Assembly (NCBI RefSeq): GCF_046506625.1
Contig: NZ_JBKFFP010000009.1
Location: 48,222 to 112,221 of the forward strand
From: Zhengella sedimenti
GTDB taxonomy: Bacteria > Pseudomonadota > Alphaproteobacteria > Rhizobiales > Rhizobiaceae
Length of the DNA stretch: 64,000 nt
Direction: 5' to 3'
The position numbers were made by a program, and so were the translations under genes. The notes under the pieces are model-generated. The model was not told the DNA's origin and did not search any database. It saw nothing but the letters and a program-made list of their open reading frames with translations. Positions within the stretch are counted from its first letter, which is position 1, and each line of letters starts with the position of its first letter. Shown here piece by piece: positions 50,237 to 58,382 of this stretch.

Positions 50237-51201
50237 GTTTCGGCTTTCCGCTCGCGCTTCTCGCGCTGCCCTTGCCGCTCCTCTTTCTCCGGGGCAGCAA
50301 CGGGCCACGGATGATGGACGCCCCCGCACTGCCGCCCGCACTCGCCGATGCGCTGGCCGCTGCCGGTCCGGGCGCCCGGGGCCGGCCCTCGCCACGGCTT
50401 CTCCTGCTGTTTCTTGCCTGGGCCTGCCTGGTCACGGGGGCAGCCCAGCCGAGGCTTGCAACCGGCGAGGCCGTCACCCCGGCCAGCGGGCGGGCGCTGG
50501 CGCTTGCCGTGGATCTTTCCGGCTCCATGGAGCGGCGCGATTTTGTCCTGAACGGCGAGGCGCGGGACCGGCTGAGCGCCGTCAAGGCGGTGGCCGGTTC
50601 CTTCATCGAGCGCCGGCAGGGTGACCGCATCGGCCTCGTGCTGTTCGGCGACGAGGCCTTTTCGGCAAGCCCGGTCAGCTTCGACCGCTCCGCGGTGGTG
50701 CACGCGCTCAATGAAAGCGCCATCGGCATGGCCGGCCGGACGACGGCCATCGGCGAGGCGCTGGGCCTTGCCATCGTGAAGTTGCGGGAGGATCCGGCGC
50801 CGCAGCGCGCCATCGTGCTGCTTTCGGACGGTACCAACAATGCCGGTTCCGTTGAACCGGAGGACGCCGCGCGGCTGGCGCGCGAGAACGGGATCCGCAT
50901 CCACACCATCGGGCTCGGCAGCATACGCCAGGCCGATGACGGCTCGCCGCTGGATCCGTCGGCCGATCTCGACGAGGCCACGCTGAAGGCGGTTTCGGAA
51001 ATTTCGGGCGGCACATTCTTCCGCGCCCGCACGCTGGAGGAACTGAGCGAGGCCTATGACGCCATTGACGGACTGGAAGCGGGCGACGCCGCATCGCCGC
51101 CCTTCGTGCCGGAACGGGACCTGACGGCACTGGCCGCCTTCGGCTTTCTCGCGCTGCTGGCGCTCGCCTTGGTACGGTTTCGAAGGAGCGCGCCTGCATG
51201 A
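50230..51201 (+). CDS. VWA domain membrane protein (BatA/MxaC-like)
   Basis: A 323-residue protein with N-terminal and C-terminal helices around a von Willebrand A domain. The metal-ion-dependent adhesion site D-x-S-x-S is intact in LALAVDLSGSMERRDF (about residues 91-106), with later TTAIGEALGLAI and VLLSDGTNNAGSVEPEDAARLA. It is paired with a second VWA gene (4-base overlap). The pair with MoxR and DUF58 resembles mxaC/mxaL in methanol dehydrogenase operons. Confidence 0.85.
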   Translation: MVSFGFPLALLALPLPLLFLRGSNGPRMMDAPALPPALADALAAAGPGARGRPSPRLLLLFLAWACLVTGAAQPRLATGEAVTPASGRALALAVDLSGSMERRDFVLNGEARDRLSAVKAVAGSFIERRQGDRIGLVLFGDEAFSASPVSFDRSAVVHALNESAIGMAGRTTAIGEALGLAIVKLREDPAPQRAIVLLSDGTNNAGSVEPEDAARLARENGIRIHTIGLGSIRQADDGSPLDPSADLDEATLKAVSEISGGTFFRARTLEELSEAYDAIDGLEAGDAASPPFVPERDLTALAAFGFLALLALALVRFRRSAPA

Positions 51202-52115
51202 CGCTTCTCGCTCCGCTGTGGCTGATCCCGGCTGCCGCCTGCCTTGCAGCGGCGCTGCTCTGGCGGGGCGGCCGGTCCGTTGACAACTGGGACAAGGTCA
51301 TCGCCGCCCCGCTGATGGCCTTCCTGCGGCCCGGCCGGACCGCGCGGCGATGGTTCAACCCGGCACTCGCGGCTTGTGCGCTGGCATTCGCGGCGCTGGC
51401 CGGACCTGCCCTGCCCGATGCCGGCGCCCGCGCCTTCCGCCATGCGGAAGGCTGGCTTGTCATGGTGGATGTCTCCCGATCCATGACCCTGACGGATATC
51501 CGCCCCACCCGGCTGGCGGCGGCGCGCGAGACGGCAATTGCCCTGTCGCAGGATGCGGGCGCACGGGCCACCGGCCTCGCCGTCTATGCAGGGGACGCTT
51601 TCCTGGCCGAACCCTTCGCCTTCGACCGCCGCCACTATGCCGCTCTCGCCCGCTCCCTCGAACACGGGCTGGTTCCGGTGGAAGGATCGGACGTGGCGCG
51701 GGCCTTGTCCTTCGCGGCCTCCGTGGTGTCGGACGCGGGGCTGGCGCGGGCGCGTGTGTTCCTTCTGACCGACACCGGCGGCATTTCCGCCAACGCCATC
51801 GCCACGGCGGCCCAGTTTGCCGCACGCGGCCACCGCATCGACATCGTCGCCTTTGCCGACGAGAACGCGGACAATCCCGTCCCGGCAGACATGACTGCAG
51901 CCGCGGAGCTGGCACAAGCGGGCGGCGGGACACTGGTGCAGGCTGACACGCTCGGCCGCGTCGCGCTGGCCGGCCTGACGGGCGATGCCGCATCGGGCCT
52001 CGCAGGGCTGACGCCCGCCGGACTGGAACCGGCCGGCGAGGCCCTGCTGTCGCACTGGCTGCTGCTCGCCGCCCTGCCCTTCATGCTCGTTGTCATACGC
52101 AGGGCGCTGTCATGA
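51198..52115 (+). CDS. Second VWA domain membrane protein (MxaL-like)
   Basis: A 305-residue paralogue of the preceding gene, with a MIDAS motif in WLVMVDVSRSMTLTDIRPTR (about residues 85-104), TGLAVYAGDAFLAEPFAFD and RVFLLTDTGGISANAIA. Hydrophobic helices flank the domain (LLAPLWLIPAAACLAAALLW at the start, LLLAALPFMLVVIRR at the end). It overlaps its neighbours by four bases on both sides, so expression is tightly coupled. Confidence 0.85.
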   Translation: MTLLAPLWLIPAAACLAAALLWRGGRSVDNWDKVIAAPLMAFLRPGRTARRWFNPALAACALAFAALAGPALPDAGARAFRHAEGWLVMVDVSRSMTLTDIRPTRLAAARETAIALSQDAGARATGLAVYAGDAFLAEPFAFDRRHYAALARSLEHGLVPVEGSDVARALSFAASVVSDAGLARARVFLLTDTGGISANAIATAAQFAARGHRIDIVAFADENADNPVPADMTAAAELAQAGGGTLVQADTLGRVALAGLTGDAASGLAGLTPAGLEPAGEALLSHWLLLAALPFMLVVIRRALS

Positions 52116-52981
52116 GGATGGCGATCGCCTTCGCCCTGCTCATCCTGGCGAGCGCACCGGCGCAAGCCTCGGATGATTACCTGGCGCATCAGCTTTTCCG
52201 CGAAGGACGGCATGCCGAAGCCGCGGAGATCTTCACCGACCCGGCCTGGAAGGGTGCCGCACTCTATCGCTCGGACCAGTGGTGGCGAGCGGCCGAGGCT
52301 TTCGTGCGCGCGTCCGATCCGGTCTCGCTCTACAATCTCGGCAACACCTATGCGCGCATGTCCTATTTCGCGCTCGCCCTGGAAAGCTACCAGGCGGCCC
52401 TTTCGCTCAAGCCCGGTTTCGAGGATGCCCGGCACAATGCGGCGATCATGCGCGAGATGCTGAAACGGCAGGACGATGAAAAGGGGCAGGCGGCGCTGAC
52501 ACCGCGCCAGAAGGCAATCGACCGGGTGGAAGAGGAGCAGGACGACGGGAAGGGAAGCGACCCGGAGACAAGCGACGAAAAAGGCGAGCAGGGCGAGCGC
52601 GAGGAAGGCCAGGACCGGCAGGGCGGCACCGACAGCCGCCAGCCCGCGCCCGAAGCGGTGGCCGAAGGCGACAGCGGTCAGGCCGGCGACAACCGCCGCC
52701 CGCCCGAGGAGGACGGCGAAGGCGGCGGCACGGTGAAGGGCGCACGCGGCGACGACGACCCGGCCAGCCGGCCGTCCGGGGGCAGCGAAAGCACCGAGGA
52801 GACCGGCATGAGCGATGCCGCCGGCGCCCGGGCGCAACTGGAACTGAGCCAGGCGACCGAACAGTGGCTGAATGCCATCAGCGACGACCCGGCGCGCTAC
52901 CTCAAGACGCGCATCGCGCTGGAATTGCGCCGGCGCAAGGCAGCCGGCAATGTACCGGACGAGGGCCTGTCGCCATGGTGA
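52112..52981 (+). CDS. TPR protein (BatB/C-, MxaK-like)
   Basis: A 289-residue exported or membrane-anchored protein (signal to about residue 21, AQA). Tetratricopeptide repeats lie at about residues 25-120 (YNLGNTYARMSYFALALESYQAALSLKPGFEDARHNAAIM). A long acidic, low-complexity stretch follows (about residues 140-240, rich in Glu, Asp and Gly), then a C-terminal helical segment (YLKTRIALELRRRKA). Corresponds by position to mxaK or the TPR gene of Bat operons, probably a docking protein. Confidence 0.82.
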   Translation: MRMAIAFALLILASAPAQASDDYLAHQLFREGRHAEAAEIFTDPAWKGAALYRSDQWWRAAEAFVRASDPVSLYNLGNTYARMSYFALALESYQAALSLKPGFEDARHNAAIMREMLKRQDDEKGQAALTPRQKAIDRVEEEQDDGKGSDPETSDEKGEQGEREEGQDRQGGTDSRQPAPEAVAEGDSGQAGDNRRPPEEDGEGGGTVKGARGDDDPASRPSGGSESTEETGMSDAAGARAQLELSQATEQWLNAISDDPARYLKTRIALELRRRKAAGNVPDEGLSPW

Positions 52982-54579
52982 CGCGCCGGCTCCTCATCCG
53001 CCTTGCCCTTCTAGTCCTGACGCTTCTGGCCGGCAGCCCGCTCCTCGCCGCCACGGTGAGGTCGCCCTCGATCTCGCTGCGCCTGGAAAGCGAGACCATC
53101 GTCATGGGTGACACGGTGGTCCTGGAAATCGAATCGGTCGGCCTGGAGGCGCCACTCGATCTCTCCCCGCTCGGCGACATCGCGTCGATCGGGCGCGAAA
53201 CATACGGCACACGCATTGCCGTGATCGAGGGAAAGGTGGTGGAGGTGAAGCTGCGCCGCATCGAGATCGTGCCGAAGGTTTCCGGGCTGGTGATCGTCGG
53301 ACCGCTGAGCGCGGGCAACGTATCCTCCAATTCGGCCTCGGTCACCGTGCTTGCCGAGAGGCCGCCGGACTGGGCCCCGGGCGCCGGCGACGTGACCCTG
53401 ACCATGCGTGTTTCGAGGCCCGATCCGCATGTGCAGGAAGAGGTCGTTCTCGATATCGAAATGGCGCACCGCCACCCCATCATTGCCGAAAGCCTCCCGG
53501 TGGCGGACCTGTCGGGGCTGGATGTCATTCCCGTTCACGAGGAACGCCGGACGCTGGACGAGCAAGCCGGCCTGCGCCGCATTTCCTGGCGCTATCTCGT
53601 CTGGCCGCGCCGGTCGGGGGAACTCGTCATCCCTGGCGTGAGCGCCAGCGGGGAGATGCAGAAGTCGCGGCTGGAGCGCGGCCGTTTTTCGGTCTCGACC
53701 GACGCGGTGCGCCTTTCGGTGCGGCCCGCGCCGGTGGAGGCCGGGAACTGGTGGCTGCCCGCCCGGAACCTGAGGATGGAGGAGACGTGGTCGGCGGATG
53801 TGCGCGCGCTGAATGCTGGCGACGAGGTGGTGCGGACCATCACCGTTTCGGCATCGGGCATCCGCGCGGTGCAGATTCCCGCCATCGCCATGCCACCGGC
53901 GCGCGGACTCGCGATCACGCCGCTTGGCGGCGACAGGCAGCAGCAGGCTGGCACGCAAGGGATAACGGCGGAGGCCACCTTCCGTTTCCGCGTCCGCGCA
54001 TTGAGCCCGATCCCCGTCTTTCCGGACACGATCCGGCTTGCCTGGTTCGACACGGAGCAAGGCGCGCCACGCGAGGCGATCATCCCGGCACGGCGAATCA
54101 ATGTGGGCATACCGGACCGCGATGCCCTGCTGGCGCAAGCGGTGGAAGGCCGTGATCCGCTATCGCGGCTGGCAGCCTGGCTGCGCGTGACCACGGGGCC
54201 GGGCCTGCTGGCGGCTGCCGGCCTTGCCTTTCTGCTTGGCGCCCTCCTGCTCGGACTTGGAAGCCGCCTCGCAACGTCCTGGCGGCACTGGCGCACCGCA
54301 GCGGCGCGGCGGCGGCTGGTTCGCGAAGCCTTGGAAGCGATTCGTACGGCCACGCCGCTGGATGCCGCGGCGCGCCTGGATGCGCTCTGCCGCCTGGGCG
54401 GCGGACAGATGCTGCGCCCGGCCCTGCTGATCGCCGGCAAGGCCGCCTATGGGCGGGAAAACGCTGCTGACACGTGGCGGGCGCAGGCCCGGGAGGCGGT
54501 GATCACAGCACGCGCCGTGGCACTCACTCACGGTTCCGCAGCCGGCGCCGGCGGGTTGCCAGCGCTGCCGCCGCTTTGA
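52975..54579 (+). CDS. BatD-like membrane protein
   Basis: A 534-residue protein: signal or anchor helix (residues 8-24), a long periplasmic beta-rich part with Ig-like domains (SISLRLESETIVMGDTVVLEIES), a C-terminal helix (GLLAAAGLAFLLGALLLGLGSRL, about residues 405-427) and a cytoplasmic tail. It is BatD-like, the last gene of the MoxR/DUF58/DUF4381/VWA/VWA/TPR operon. Start at 52975 overlaps the TPR gene by seven bases; the frame opens further upstream but only within that gene. Confidence 0.8.
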   Translation: MVTRRLLIRLALLVLTLLAGSPLLAATVRSPSISLRLESETIVMGDTVVLEIESVGLEAPLDLSPLGDIASIGRETYGTRIAVIEGKVVEVKLRRIEIVPKVSGLVIVGPLSAGNVSSNSASVTVLAERPPDWAPGAGDVTLTMRVSRPDPHVQEEVVLDIEMAHRHPIIAESLPVADLSGLDVIPVHEERRTLDEQAGLRRISWRYLVWPRRSGELVIPGVSASGEMQKSRLERGRFSVSTDAVRLSVRPAPVEAGNWWLPARNLRMEETWSADVRALNAGDEVVRTITVSASGIRAVQIPAIAMPPARGLAITPLGGDRQQQAGTQGITAEATFRFRVRALSPIPVFPDTIRLAWFDTEQGAPREAIIPARRINVGIPDRDALLAQAVEGRDPLSRLAAWLRVTTGPGLLAAAGLAFLLGALLLGLGSRLATSWRHWRTAAARRRLVREALEAIRTATPLDAAARLDALCRLGGGQMLRPALLIAGKAAYGRENAADTWRAQAREAVITARAVALTHGSAAGAGGLPALPPL

Positions 54580-54665
54580 CCGGAAAGGGAAGTTCGCCAT
54601 GCGCCACAGGCCGGACGATGGTCCTTGACCAGCGAAAGCAAGACTTTGAAATCAGGGAAAAGAAA

Positions 54666-54742
54666 TGGCGCGAGTGACGGGGCTCGAACCCGCGACCTCC
54701 GGCGTGACAGGCCGGCACTCTAACCGACTGAGCTACACCCGC
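54666..54742 (-). tRNA. tRNA-Asp (anticodon GTC)
   Basis: A 77-base cloverleaf on the minus strand. GCGGGTG pairs with CACTCGC (one G-T pair), discriminator G, encoded CCA. The anticodon loop CTGTCAC carries GTC, and the T arm contains GGTTCGAGCCC. Confidence 0.96.
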
Positions 54743-54962
54743 GCTTTTCGACGTGGTCGCCGTTTCCGGCGGCGTCGTGGGGGTGAATTAAGCGGAACGG
54801 GGGTGAGTGTCAAGCAGATGATGAGGCGGATATGACGACTTTTTTCATCAGCGCCCGGAACGGGCCGTGCCGCACCGTTGCGGCAAGGGTTTGGGCTTGC
54901 CACCGCCGCAGGAAGGTCTTATCTGTGCCGGCATCCTGTGCCGTCGCGATGCTGCCGGCAGG

Positions 54963-55038
54963 GGGCGGTTAGCTCAGCTGGTAGAGCGCCTCGTTTACAC
55001 CGAGGATGTCGGGAGTTCGAGTCTCTCACCGCCCACCA
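54963..55038 (+). tRNA. tRNA-Val (anticodon TAC), likely integration target
   Basis: A 76-base cloverleaf. GGGCGGT pairs with ACCGCCC, A73 and encoded CCA. The anticodon loop TTTACAC carries TAC. The integrase gene starts 92 bases downstream in the same direction, the usual layout when an element recombines into the 3' end of a tRNA, so the attachment site probably lies in the T arm and acceptor (about 55015-55038). Confidence 0.96.
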
Positions 55039-55041
55039 TCC

Positions 55042-55087
55042 AACCCCTTGAAATCGCTGAAAATGGTTGACTTGAAAGGGGTTTTTC
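55042..55087 (+). terminator. Terminator-like inverted repeat after tRNA-Val
   Basis: AACCCCTT and AAGGGGTT form an 8-bp stem around a 26-base loop, followed by TTT. The long loop makes it a weak candidate. It lies on the element side of the junction. Confidence 0.35.
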
Positions 55088-55095
55088 CCATTTTT

Positions 55096-55118
55096 ATGCT
55101 ACAAAATGATGCTACAAA
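55096..55118 (+). repeat. Tandem direct repeat before the integrase
   Basis: ATGCTACAAA occurs twice with a 13-base period (55096-55105 and 55109-55118), 13 bases before the integrase ATG. Short direct repeats here are often integrase arm-type or excisionase sites; that role is inferred. Confidence 0.5.
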
Positions 55119-55130
55119 CTGGTTGTCCGG

Positions 55131-56705
55131 ATGGCACGTCAACGAGCGGGATTACACGAGCGCAATGGCCGGTGGCATGCACGCAAGATCATACCCGCAG
55201 AGCTGCGAACCTACTTCGACAACAAGTGGGAATTGAGCAGGCCTCTCGGTTCCGACAAGCGCGAAGCCAACCGGCAATTACCGATCGTCATGGCGGAATT
55301 CGAGTCACGGATTGCCGCAGCCAGGCGAAAACACGAGGGTGATCGTCTTGAACGCGTGACCGGTGCGCGCGCACGCTATCCCTTGACGATCGAGCAGATG
55401 GCGCTCGCACATTACCTCTCGGAGCTGGATCACGACACGCGAGAACGAACTTTTCCTGACCAGTCCAAGATTGCCGACATCTCATGGTCACGCCCCGAAT
55501 TCAAGCGAGTGTTGATCCGCGCTGCGTCCGGCAGAATCAGCAACGAGGAAATGGCCGCTGTGGTCGGTTGGGCGATCAATGCCTTTGCAGCAAGAGGAAA
55601 TCATTCCTTCGAACGATTCGGGACCGAGTGGCGATCTCTGGGAATGGCCATCGCTGCGGCGCAACTTGAAGCCCTTGCCCGAGAGGACGAACGCAACAGA
55701 GGCGACTTTACCGGGGAGCCTGTCCATTCGATGCTCAAGGACACGACGGGTCTCGAACTGTTACTCGAACCGGTTTCGCTTACGGGGCTGCTTGATGATT
55801 TCCTGAAAGAGCGTGAAGCCGGCGGGCGTGGCCGGGAAGCCCGACGTAAATGGACGCCCACCATCAAGGACTTCGTTGCGTTCATCGGGCATGACGATGC
55901 CCGGCGCGTCACCAAGGCCGACATTCTGAAATGGAAAGACGCCAAGCTGGGCTCCGGTCTGGCACCCACGACCTTCAAACGAGGCCATTTCGCCGCGCTC
56001 AATGCGGTCCTGCGTTGGGCGCACGAGAACGATCGAATTGAGTCAAACGCTGCCGATGGTGTGCGCTTGCGAGCACAGACACCAATACAGAACCGGGAGA
56101 AGGGCTTTCGCGATGATGAAGCCATGAAGCTCCTCATGGCGGCAAGTTCATATCTTCCCCTCAAGCAAGAGGATGCGAAACTGGCTGCAGCGAAGCGATG
56201 GATACCGTGGCTATGCGCCTTTACTGGCGCGCGCCTTGGCGAAATCGTTCAACTGAGGCGACAGGACATTCATACGGTTGATGGTCTCCATGTCCTTCGA
56301 ATCACTCCCGAGGCCGGGACGGTGAAGACGGGGAAATTCCGGGACGTGCCTATTCACCAGCAGATCGTAGATGACGGCTTTCTTGGCTATGTGGCCAGTG
56401 TTGCGATCGGCCCATTGTTTCTGACGACGAATGCCAGCAGGACCGTTGAGCAAGCAAGCAGGACCGTCCAGAACCAACTGCGCAACTGGATAAAAGACCT
56501 GAATGTCGTGCCCGATGGCATCAGCCCGTTTCACGGCTGGCGCCACCGCTTCAAGACTGTCGGTCGCGAACTGGGCATCGACTCTATCGTGCTCGACGCG
56601 ATCCAGGGACATGCACGCAGGACCGCCGGCGACAATTATGGCGACATCACTTTGAAAGCCAAGAAAGCCGCGATCGACAAATTCCCTCGCCTCCAGAAAT
56701 CCTGA
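55131..56705 (+). CDS. int: Tyrosine recombinase (site-specific integrase)
   Basis: A 524-residue integrase. The catalytic residues of the family can be seen: Arg368 (FTGARLGEI), a Lys in the beta-hairpin (KTGKFRDVP, residues 399-402), His468-x-x-Arg471 (FHGWRHRF), His494 (IQGHARR) and the nucleophile Tyr503 (NYGDIT). A SAM-like core-binding domain covers about residues 215-305. The N-terminal 200 residues are longer than in lambda-type integrases and typical of alphaproteobacterial genomic-island integrases. It marks the left end of an island inserted at tRNA-Val. Confidence 0.94.
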   Translation: MARQRAGLHERNGRWHARKIIPAELRTYFDNKWELSRPLGSDKREANRQLPIVMAEFESRIAAARRKHEGDRLERVTGARARYPLTIEQMALAHYLSELDHDTRERTFPDQSKIADISWSRPEFKRVLIRAASGRISNEEMAAVVGWAINAFAARGNHSFERFGTEWRSLGMAIAAAQLEALAREDERNRGDFTGEPVHSMLKDTTGLELLLEPVSLTGLLDDFLKEREAGGRGREARRKWTPTIKDFVAFIGHDDARRVTKADILKWKDAKLGSGLAPTTFKRGHFAALNAVLRWAHENDRIESNAADGVRLRAQTPIQNREKGFRDDEAMKLLMAASSYLPLKQEDAKLAAAKRWIPWLCAFTGARLGEIVQLRRQDIHTVDGLHVLRITPEAGTVKTGKFRDVPIHQQIVDDGFLGYVASVAIGPLFLTTNASRTVEQASRTVQNQLRNWIKDLNVVPDGISPFHGWRHRFKTVGRELGIDSIVLDAIQGHARRTAGDNYGDITLKAKKAAIDKFPRLQKS

Positions 56706-56800
56706 CAACGCCCGTCATCCCCCGCAATCTCCCCGCTGACCCCTCGCTATAGCTCTCATCAGATGCACGCATGTCGCGTGCGCAGATGGAGACGCTGATC

Positions 56801-57214
56801 ATGACCAACCGCAAGCCCGGCCGCCCTTACGCAGACACCCTCCTGGCGAAGTTCGTCACCAGGAGGGTGCTGGAACTGAAATACCGCAAGACGCAGGCGC
56901 AGATCGCCGCTGAGTCTGGTTTCACCAACGCGAATATCATGTCGATGATCAAGAACGGATCGTCCAAGCTGGCGCTCGACCGCGTGCCGGCACTGGCCAA
57001 GGCGCTTGAGTGCGACGCGGCCCTGCTGTTCCGCATGGCCCTCGACCAGCATGACAGCCCGACGACGGAGACGGCGATCCGGCAGATCTTCCGCGCTGTC
57101 GTGAGCGAGAACGAGGCCGCCTGGCTGGACGAGTTGCGCGATGCCAGCGACAACAGCGACCCGGCGCTGACGACCCGCGCGCGCGCCGCCATCAGGGGGA
57201 TTTTCGGGAAATGA
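56801..57214 (+). CDS. XRE-like DNA-binding regulator
   Basis: A 137-residue protein with an N-terminal basic stretch (NRKPGRPYADTLLAKFVTRRVLELKYRKTQAQIAAESGFTNANIMSMIKNGSSKLALDRVPALAKAL) that reads as a helix-turn-helix of the Cro/C1 type (about residues 25-75). A short acidic tail follows. The ATG at 56801 is preferred over 56771. It overlaps a 45-codon gene by four bases. Probably a phage- or element-type regulator; the target is unknown. Confidence 0.7.
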   Translation: MTNRKPGRPYADTLLAKFVTRRVLELKYRKTQAQIAAESGFTNANIMSMIKNGSSKLALDRVPALAKALECDAALLFRMALDQHDSPTTETAIRQIFRAVVSENEAAWLDELRDASDNSDPALTTRARAAIRGIFGK

Positions 57215-57348
57215 CGATTTCGGGATTGAGCGAAAACGAGAAGGCGTGGATCACGTTTCTGAGGTTGATTGCCGACGGCCGCGATCCGGCACCGACGCTG
57301 AAGCGGGTGCAGTTGCTGCGGAGGATAATCGCGAGGGGAAAGGACTAA
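57211..57348 (+). CDS. Small 45-residue protein coupled to the XRE regulator
   Basis: A 46-codon frame whose ATG overlaps the XRE stop in an ATGA junction. The product starts MTISGLSENEKAWITF and ends RRIIARGKD. It is helical, amphipathic and basic at the C-terminus, with no family I recognise. Strict overlap with the upstream gene and lack of rare stops support translation. It could be a partner, antirepressor or toxin-antitoxin-like subunit; that is inference. Confidence 0.55.
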   Translation: MTISGLSENEKAWITFLRLIADGRDPAPTLKRVQLLRRIIARGKD

Positions 57349-57464
57349 TCGCAGTCTCAGGGTTCTCGCAAATGCACCTGTCCTTCCATGGCGGTGCGAT
57401 GTTGGTATTCGCAAAAAGACACATTCTGATTGCCAACCCGCGGATGCCGCAATACCTTCTGACA

Positions 57465-57479
57465 GCCCATTAAATGGGC
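57465..57479. promoter_or_regulatory. Perfect palindrome upstream of the WYL gene
   Basis: GCCCATT-A-AATGGGC, seven bases on each side of a single centre, 42 bases before the WYL ATG. No T-run follows, so it is not a terminator. WYL-type regulators of defence loci (BrxR, CapW) bind such repeats, making this a candidate auto-operator. Confidence 0.6.
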
Positions 57480-57521
57480 GCGCATAGTTATCGTTCGCAT
57501 CGCCCAACCGGGGAAAGCGTG

Positions 57522-58382
57522 ATGGACAACGACAGGTCGGAACTTCGCTGGGGCGTCGAGCAACGCCTCGAGTTCATTGATTTCCGCCTGTTCTGGGAGG
57601 GACACGTGAACCGCAGCGATCTGATGAGCCAGTTCGGTATTTCGGTGAACCAGGCGTCCACCGACCTGAACCGCTACATCGGCTTCGCGCCGGACAACAT
57701 GGTTTACGACAAGAGCGCGCGGACGTATGTCCGCAGCTCCAAATTCAAGCCGCAGTTTCTCGAACCCGACGCCGGCCGCTATCTCGCCCAGCTGCGGTCC
57801 GTCGCCGACGGGATCCTCGACCGCGACGATTCCTGGATTGCCAACCTCCCGCCCTACGCCGCCGCCCCTACGCCTGTTCGCGGCGTGAACCCGGTGACGC
57901 TCCGTTCGGTGGTCGGCGCCATCCGCCGTTCCGAGGCGATCGAGGTAAAGTACCAGTCCCTCTCCAGCCCAGAGCCCCGGTGGCGCTGGATAGCACCCCA
58001 TGCCATCGCGTTCGACGGGTTCCGCTGGCACACGCGGGCGTTCTGCCTGACCGATGACTGCTTCAAGGACTTCCTGCTCTCGCGGATCCTCGACATCCGC
58101 GGGTCGCGCGACAGCGAAACGTCAGCCGACGACGACCGCGACTGGCATTCCGAGGTCACGCTGGAGGTGGCCCCACACCCCGAACTCTCGGAAACGCAGG
58201 CGAAGGTGATCGCGCTCGACTACGGCATGCGGGCCGGCAAGGCGAAGATCAAAGTCCGGCGCGCGTTGCTATACTACGCGCTCAGGCGTCTCGGGCTTGA
58301 TACCGACCCGGCAGCCCGCAATCCGCAGGATCAGCAGATCGTGCTTCTCAACAGGGAGGTTATCGATGCAGATCATAGATAA
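57522..58382 (+). CDS. WYL-domain regulator of a defence operon (BrxR/CapW-like)
   Basis: A 286-residue protein: N-terminal winged helix (VEQRLEFIDFRLFWEGHVNRSDLMSQFGISVNQASTDLNRY, residues 10-50), a WYL domain in the middle (VVGAIRRSEAIEVKYQSLSSPEPRWRWIAPHAIAFDGFRWHTRAFC, about residues 128-173) and a WCX-like C-terminal part. This order is that of BrxR and CapW, transcriptional regulators that guard phage-defence genes. ATG at 57522 has a GGGGAAAG leader. The 3' end overlaps the helicase gene by 17 bases, so it is the first cistron of the defence operon. Confidence 0.83.
   Translation: MDNDRSELRWGVEQRLEFIDFRLFWEGHVNRSDLMSQFGISVNQASTDLNRYIGFAPDNMVYDKSARTYVRSSKFKPQFLEPDAGRYLAQLRSVADGILDRDDSWIANLPPYAAAPTPVRGVNPVTLRSVVGAIRRSEAIEVKYQSLSSPEPRWRWIAPHAIAFDGFRWHTRAFCLTDDCFKDFLLSRILDIRGSRDSETSADDDRDWHSEVTLEVAPHPELSETQAKVIALDYGMRAGKAKIKVRRALLYYALRRLGLDTDPAARNPQDQQIVLLNREVIDADHR

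Noticed and set aside
57246..57473. 75-codon plus-strand frame between the small gene and the WYL gene
   Set aside because: Overlaps the 45-residue gene in another frame, lacks a ribosome-binding site and has no conserved look.
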